Part shown: positions 11,879-14,155 of the stretch, piece by piece | How the letters are laid out: each line of letters starts with the position of its first letter | Numbering within the stretch: the first letter of the stretch is position 1 | DNA from: an archaeon | GTDB lineage: Archaea > EX4484-52 > B79-G9 | Direction: 5' to 3' | DNA: 14,155 nucleotides | NCBI GenBank assembly: GCA_013139905.1 | Contig: WSZW01000042.1 | Coordinates: forward strand, 1 to 14,155 | Program-made: the position numbers and the translations under genes | The notes under the pieces: generated by a model | Seen by the model: the letters and a program-made list of their open reading frames with translations, nothing else | What the model was told of the DNA's origin: nothing | The model's database searches: none

Positions 11879-14155
11879 AAGGAGTATAATAAGTTCCTTC
11901 ATCTCCATCACTACAGATATTATTATAAGCTACAAAAATTATTGTAGTACCGTAACTTCCCTGCGTACCATAAGGCGCGCGCACCTGAAAGTCAATACCG
12001 CTCGCATTTATATTAGCCGGAACATCACAATCAACAGCAAGTGCATATGCAGCACCATCACGATTTGAATTAGAAACATTATACCACCCCCAGGAACCAC
12101 TTACATTAATATATATCTGCAAATTGTCTGCCCCGTTCTGCCCCGTTATAGGTGAATCTTTACAATTTTCATCATCACCATCATTATCATCATCCGTGCT
12201 TGAGCATAACATAAATGTCGAACTGTTAAAATCCGAAGTAACATAAACAAGCACATCAACAGAATCGCCTATATTGTCTATTGTAAAATTTGCAGTACTT
12301 CCGTCACTATCCGCTGCAAAACTATCATCACACCCGCCCATCCCGGCATAACAATAATAATTGAAATCCAGCGGGATATTAAGAATAGACCATGCTTTGT
12401 CTGTTGAATTGTCTGCCTCATGAATGTTTATATTGATATTTGTACTTATTGTATTAAAACTGTAAATAATAGAATCGTTCATATTCCCCGAAGTATCATT
12501 CGCATAGACCTGCCACCTGATTGTCGACCCGACTGTTGAATTGACCCATTTTGTGACATTTGACCAGTTGCCGGTTCCAGTCATGCCGACATAACTGTCA
12601 TTCACAAATGTTCCTGTCCCATTATCGAATGAGAATATGTATCCTAAGAGAGCGCTATCTGTCCAGTGAAGGCTGAACAGGACATCAGATTCTGCACCTG
12701 TTGAATTGGTCTGATTCAATGAATATTGCGGTGCGGTTACATCTTTTATTGTAATGTTTACAGTTTCAGTAACATTATCCGTAATATAAGCACTGTATGT
12801 CGTTGCATTATATTCCACAAAAAATTCCCATGTTGTATCTCCTGGACCTGTGGCATTCACAGTCCAATTATTAATACATTCATCACCGGCACGCAAATCA
12901 GATAAGCAATTCGAAAATGTTCCATCTTGCGGATTATCTGATGTCGTATAGAACGGTCTTGCGCCGACAGTCGTAGGAATCACTTTTGTGGTCACATCAA
13001 ATGTCCATGTGCTATATGTGCTGTTTCCGTCACCATCTCCGGCAAGTATACTTACATTCCATGTGCCGATCATATCAATCACATAATACGACGAATTCCA
13101 ATATGTTGTCCAGAGTGAACTGTTATAATAGTTTGTCCCATTCTCATTATTTATGACTTTTGTGCCCAGCGGATTAATCAATGTGAAATTGACCCACTCG
13201 ACACCAGGTCTGTTATAATCACTGACAATGACATTTATTGTGATATTATCGCCACCGACTGGCTGATATGGATATGTCTGATTGGTCTCTATTACGGGCG
13301 GTGCGTAATCAATGTCTGTAACTTCAGCATTAAATCCCCATTGACTATTAACATAAGTTCCATCTGGAATTGTTATAACTTTAAAATAATTGCTATCATT
13401 CGTTTTCCAGCAAGATACCCACACAGAATCTTCAAAATAATCAATATTACCATAAGTTCTTCCATCTGTCTTATTACAGATGACTGAATCATAATCTACA
13501 ATACCGATAAATACCGCCGTAGCACCTGCAGTTATATGATTTCGGATATTAGTTTGTGTACTACCCCCCCAACCCCCATAAGGGGTTGAATCATCTCCAA
13601 AAGTCATATCACCTAAAAGAGAATCATGAGGGACTGTTATTTTAGCATCAAGATTATAAAATGTCCCATCTACAAATAATTCGGCATGCATTGTATCTCC
13701 AATCCTGATAGGGTCTTCCCATAGGATATTAATTTCATTAGAATATCCTAATGTATTTATTGCGGTTATCGTCGCATTATATTCAATGTTCAATGCATCA
13801 TGCACAATCCAGGTTCCCATCCATCGCCCTTCATAAAAGTCACCCTCTGTCAAATTTAATGTGATTGTTTCGATTCCGCCCATATCAACTGTGATTGATA
13901 CGATTCCTTGCGGATCCTTGGCACGGATGTCCAGATATATAGTGTCATTATTGACTACATTTTTTGGCCATAGTTTGGTGTCTATAAATATGGGTCCTGA
14001 TGTTCCATCATTATCTTCTGCTTGTTCGGGATCTAACGTCGCATCAAAAGATCCGCATTCTCCATCAAGACATGTTATCTTGCTTTCGAATATGAAAAAT
14101 TCATTTTGAGATACATTTGTCGGTATTATTGGATCTACAAGTTCCACATCTATAT
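11877..14155 (-). CDS. Large multi-Ig surface glycoprotein, C-terminal part (5' end outside window)
   Basis: The frame is open to the window edge (codons for I-D precede an internal GTG at 14147), so at least 758 residues of a longer protein are present. Visible parts: an Ig-like stretch VELVDPIIPTNVSQNEFF with CLDGECG; several Ig-like domains (TVDMGGIETITLNL; VSDYNRPGVEWVNFTLI); an N-rich module at about residues 470-570 (LFSLHWTD, YIFSFDNGTG, IRWQVYANDTSGN) common in DPANN adhesins; and a C-terminal domain (about 590-756) homologous to the small exported protein at 9742-10443, with CYAGMGGC and an acidic TDDDNDGDDEN loop. There is no C-terminal anchor. By eye it has about 30 N-x-S/T sequons, implying heavy glycosylation. 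Likely an adhesin or S-layer-like or fibre-associated protein; exact role unknown. It heads (in this window) the operon of anchors and subunits. Confidence 0.75.
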   Translation of the reverse strand, partial: IDVELVDPIIPTNVSQNEFFIFESKITCLDGECGSFDATLDPEQAEDNDGTSGPIFIDTKLWPKNVVNNDTIYLDIRAKDPQGIVSITVDMGGIETITLNLTEGDFYEGRWMGTWIVHDALNIEYNATITAINTLGYSNEINILWEDPIRIGDTMHAELFVDGTFYNLDAKITVPHDSLLGDMTFGDDSTPYGGWGGSTQTNIRNHITAGATAVFIGIVDYDSVICNKTDGRTYGNIDYFEDSVWVSCWKTNDSNYFKVITIPDGTYVNSQWGFNAEVTDIDYAPPVIETNQTYPYQPVGGDNITINVIVSDYNRPGVEWVNFTLINPLGTKVINNENGTNYYNSSLWTTYWNSSYYVIDMIGTWNVSILAGDGDGNSTYSTWTFDVTTKVIPTTVGARPFYTTSDNPQDGTFSNCLSDLRAGDECINNWTVNATGPGDTTWEFFVEYNATTYSAYITDNVTETVNITIKDVTAPQYSLNQTNSTGAESDVLFSLHWTDSALLGYIFSFDNGTGTFVNDSYVGMTGTGNWSNVTKWVNSTVGSTIRWQVYANDTSGNMNDSIIYSFNTISTNININIHEADNSTDKAWSILNIPLDFNYYCYAGMGGCDDSFAADSDGSTANFTIDNIGDSVDVLVYVTSDFNSSTFMLCSSTDDDNDGDDENCKDSPITGQNGADNLQIYINVSGSWGWYNVSNSNRDGAAYALAVDCDVPANINASGIDFQVRAPYGTQGSYGTTIIFVAYNNICSDGDEGTYYTP
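12128..12147 (-). repeat. Perfect 10-bp tandem duplication
   Basis: CTGCCCCGTT occurs twice head-to-tail in the plus strand, inside the C-terminal domain of the large glycoprotein (codons for TGQNGAD). The unit is not a multiple of three. Confidence 0.7.
12450..12745 (-). other. DPANN-type Ig-like module within the large glycoprotein
   Basis: Encodes a roughly 95-residue module opening with TAPQYSLNQTNST and containing LFSLHWTD, FDNGTGTFVNDS, NWSNVTKWVNST and IRWQVYANDTSGN. From memory, closely similar modules recur in many surface proteins of Woesearchaeota and Pacearchaeota. Local GC is about 46% (counted by eye over 12481-12720), higher than the 35-38% of other coding lines sampled. Confidence 0.55.
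13564..13570 (-). repeat. G7 homopolymer within the large glycoprotein gene
   Basis: Seven consecutive C on the plus strand, closely followed by C5 (13573-13577). The coding strand reads through Gly-rich PYGGWGGST. Another possible slippage tract. Confidence 0.55.

Noticed and set aside
1..14155. CRISPR array, tRNA, rRNA or insertion sequence
   Set aside because: No spaced direct repeats, no cloverleaf or GTTCRA-type T-loop, and no transposase-like reading frame were found on either strand.

Overview
The window looks like part of an AT-rich archaeal genome, most likely a DPANN-type lineage (Woesearchaeota/Pacearchaeota-like; the phylum is a guess). The signs are TATA boxes about 28 nt ahead of start codons (leaderless transcripts), GGTG/GAGG-type Shine-Dalgarno sequences only at internal or leadered genes, T-rich stretches after stop codons, many N-glycosylation sequons, and Ig-like surface-protein modules common in such genomes. 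All twelve genes are on the minus strand, so transcription runs from high to low coordinates. No RNA gene, CRISPR array, insertion sequence or origin was recognised, and no gene-free stretch exceeds about 200 bases.

About 14155 to 8409 is one tight operon of surface proteins: the 3' part of a large multi-Ig glycoprotein; a membrane-anchored Ig-domain protein; a small N-terminally anchored protein whose ectodomain is homologous to the end of the large glycoprotein; and a second membrane-anchored Ig-domain protein. Then come a single gene for an extracellular transglutaminase-like protein (8345-7638), a two-gene unit of a winged-helix regulator and a giant membrane-anchored multi-domain protein (7474-4646), and a secreted 305-residue fibre-like protein (4466-3549). 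A two-gene unit follows (3356-1366): another Ig-domain anchor protein, coupled to a cytoplasmic coiled-coil protein with a carbohydrate-binding-like beta-sandwich.

The last 1.3 kb holds ordinary genes with apparent promoters of their own: a LURP-one/scramblase-like protein, a phage-type/COG4900-like metallopeptidase, and the start of a TrkA-type NAD-binding protein cut by the window edge.

Taken together, 2007-14155 reads as a cell-surface assembly locus. Three predicted exported proteins carry fibre-subunit-like beta-sandwich domains. They are interleaved with four proteins that share one plan: signal peptide, Ig-like ectodomains, one C-terminal membrane helix and a basic cytoplasmic tail. 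A possible cross-linking enzyme and a regulator sit among them. The architecture is visible in the sequence; the idea that it builds a surface fibre is inference.
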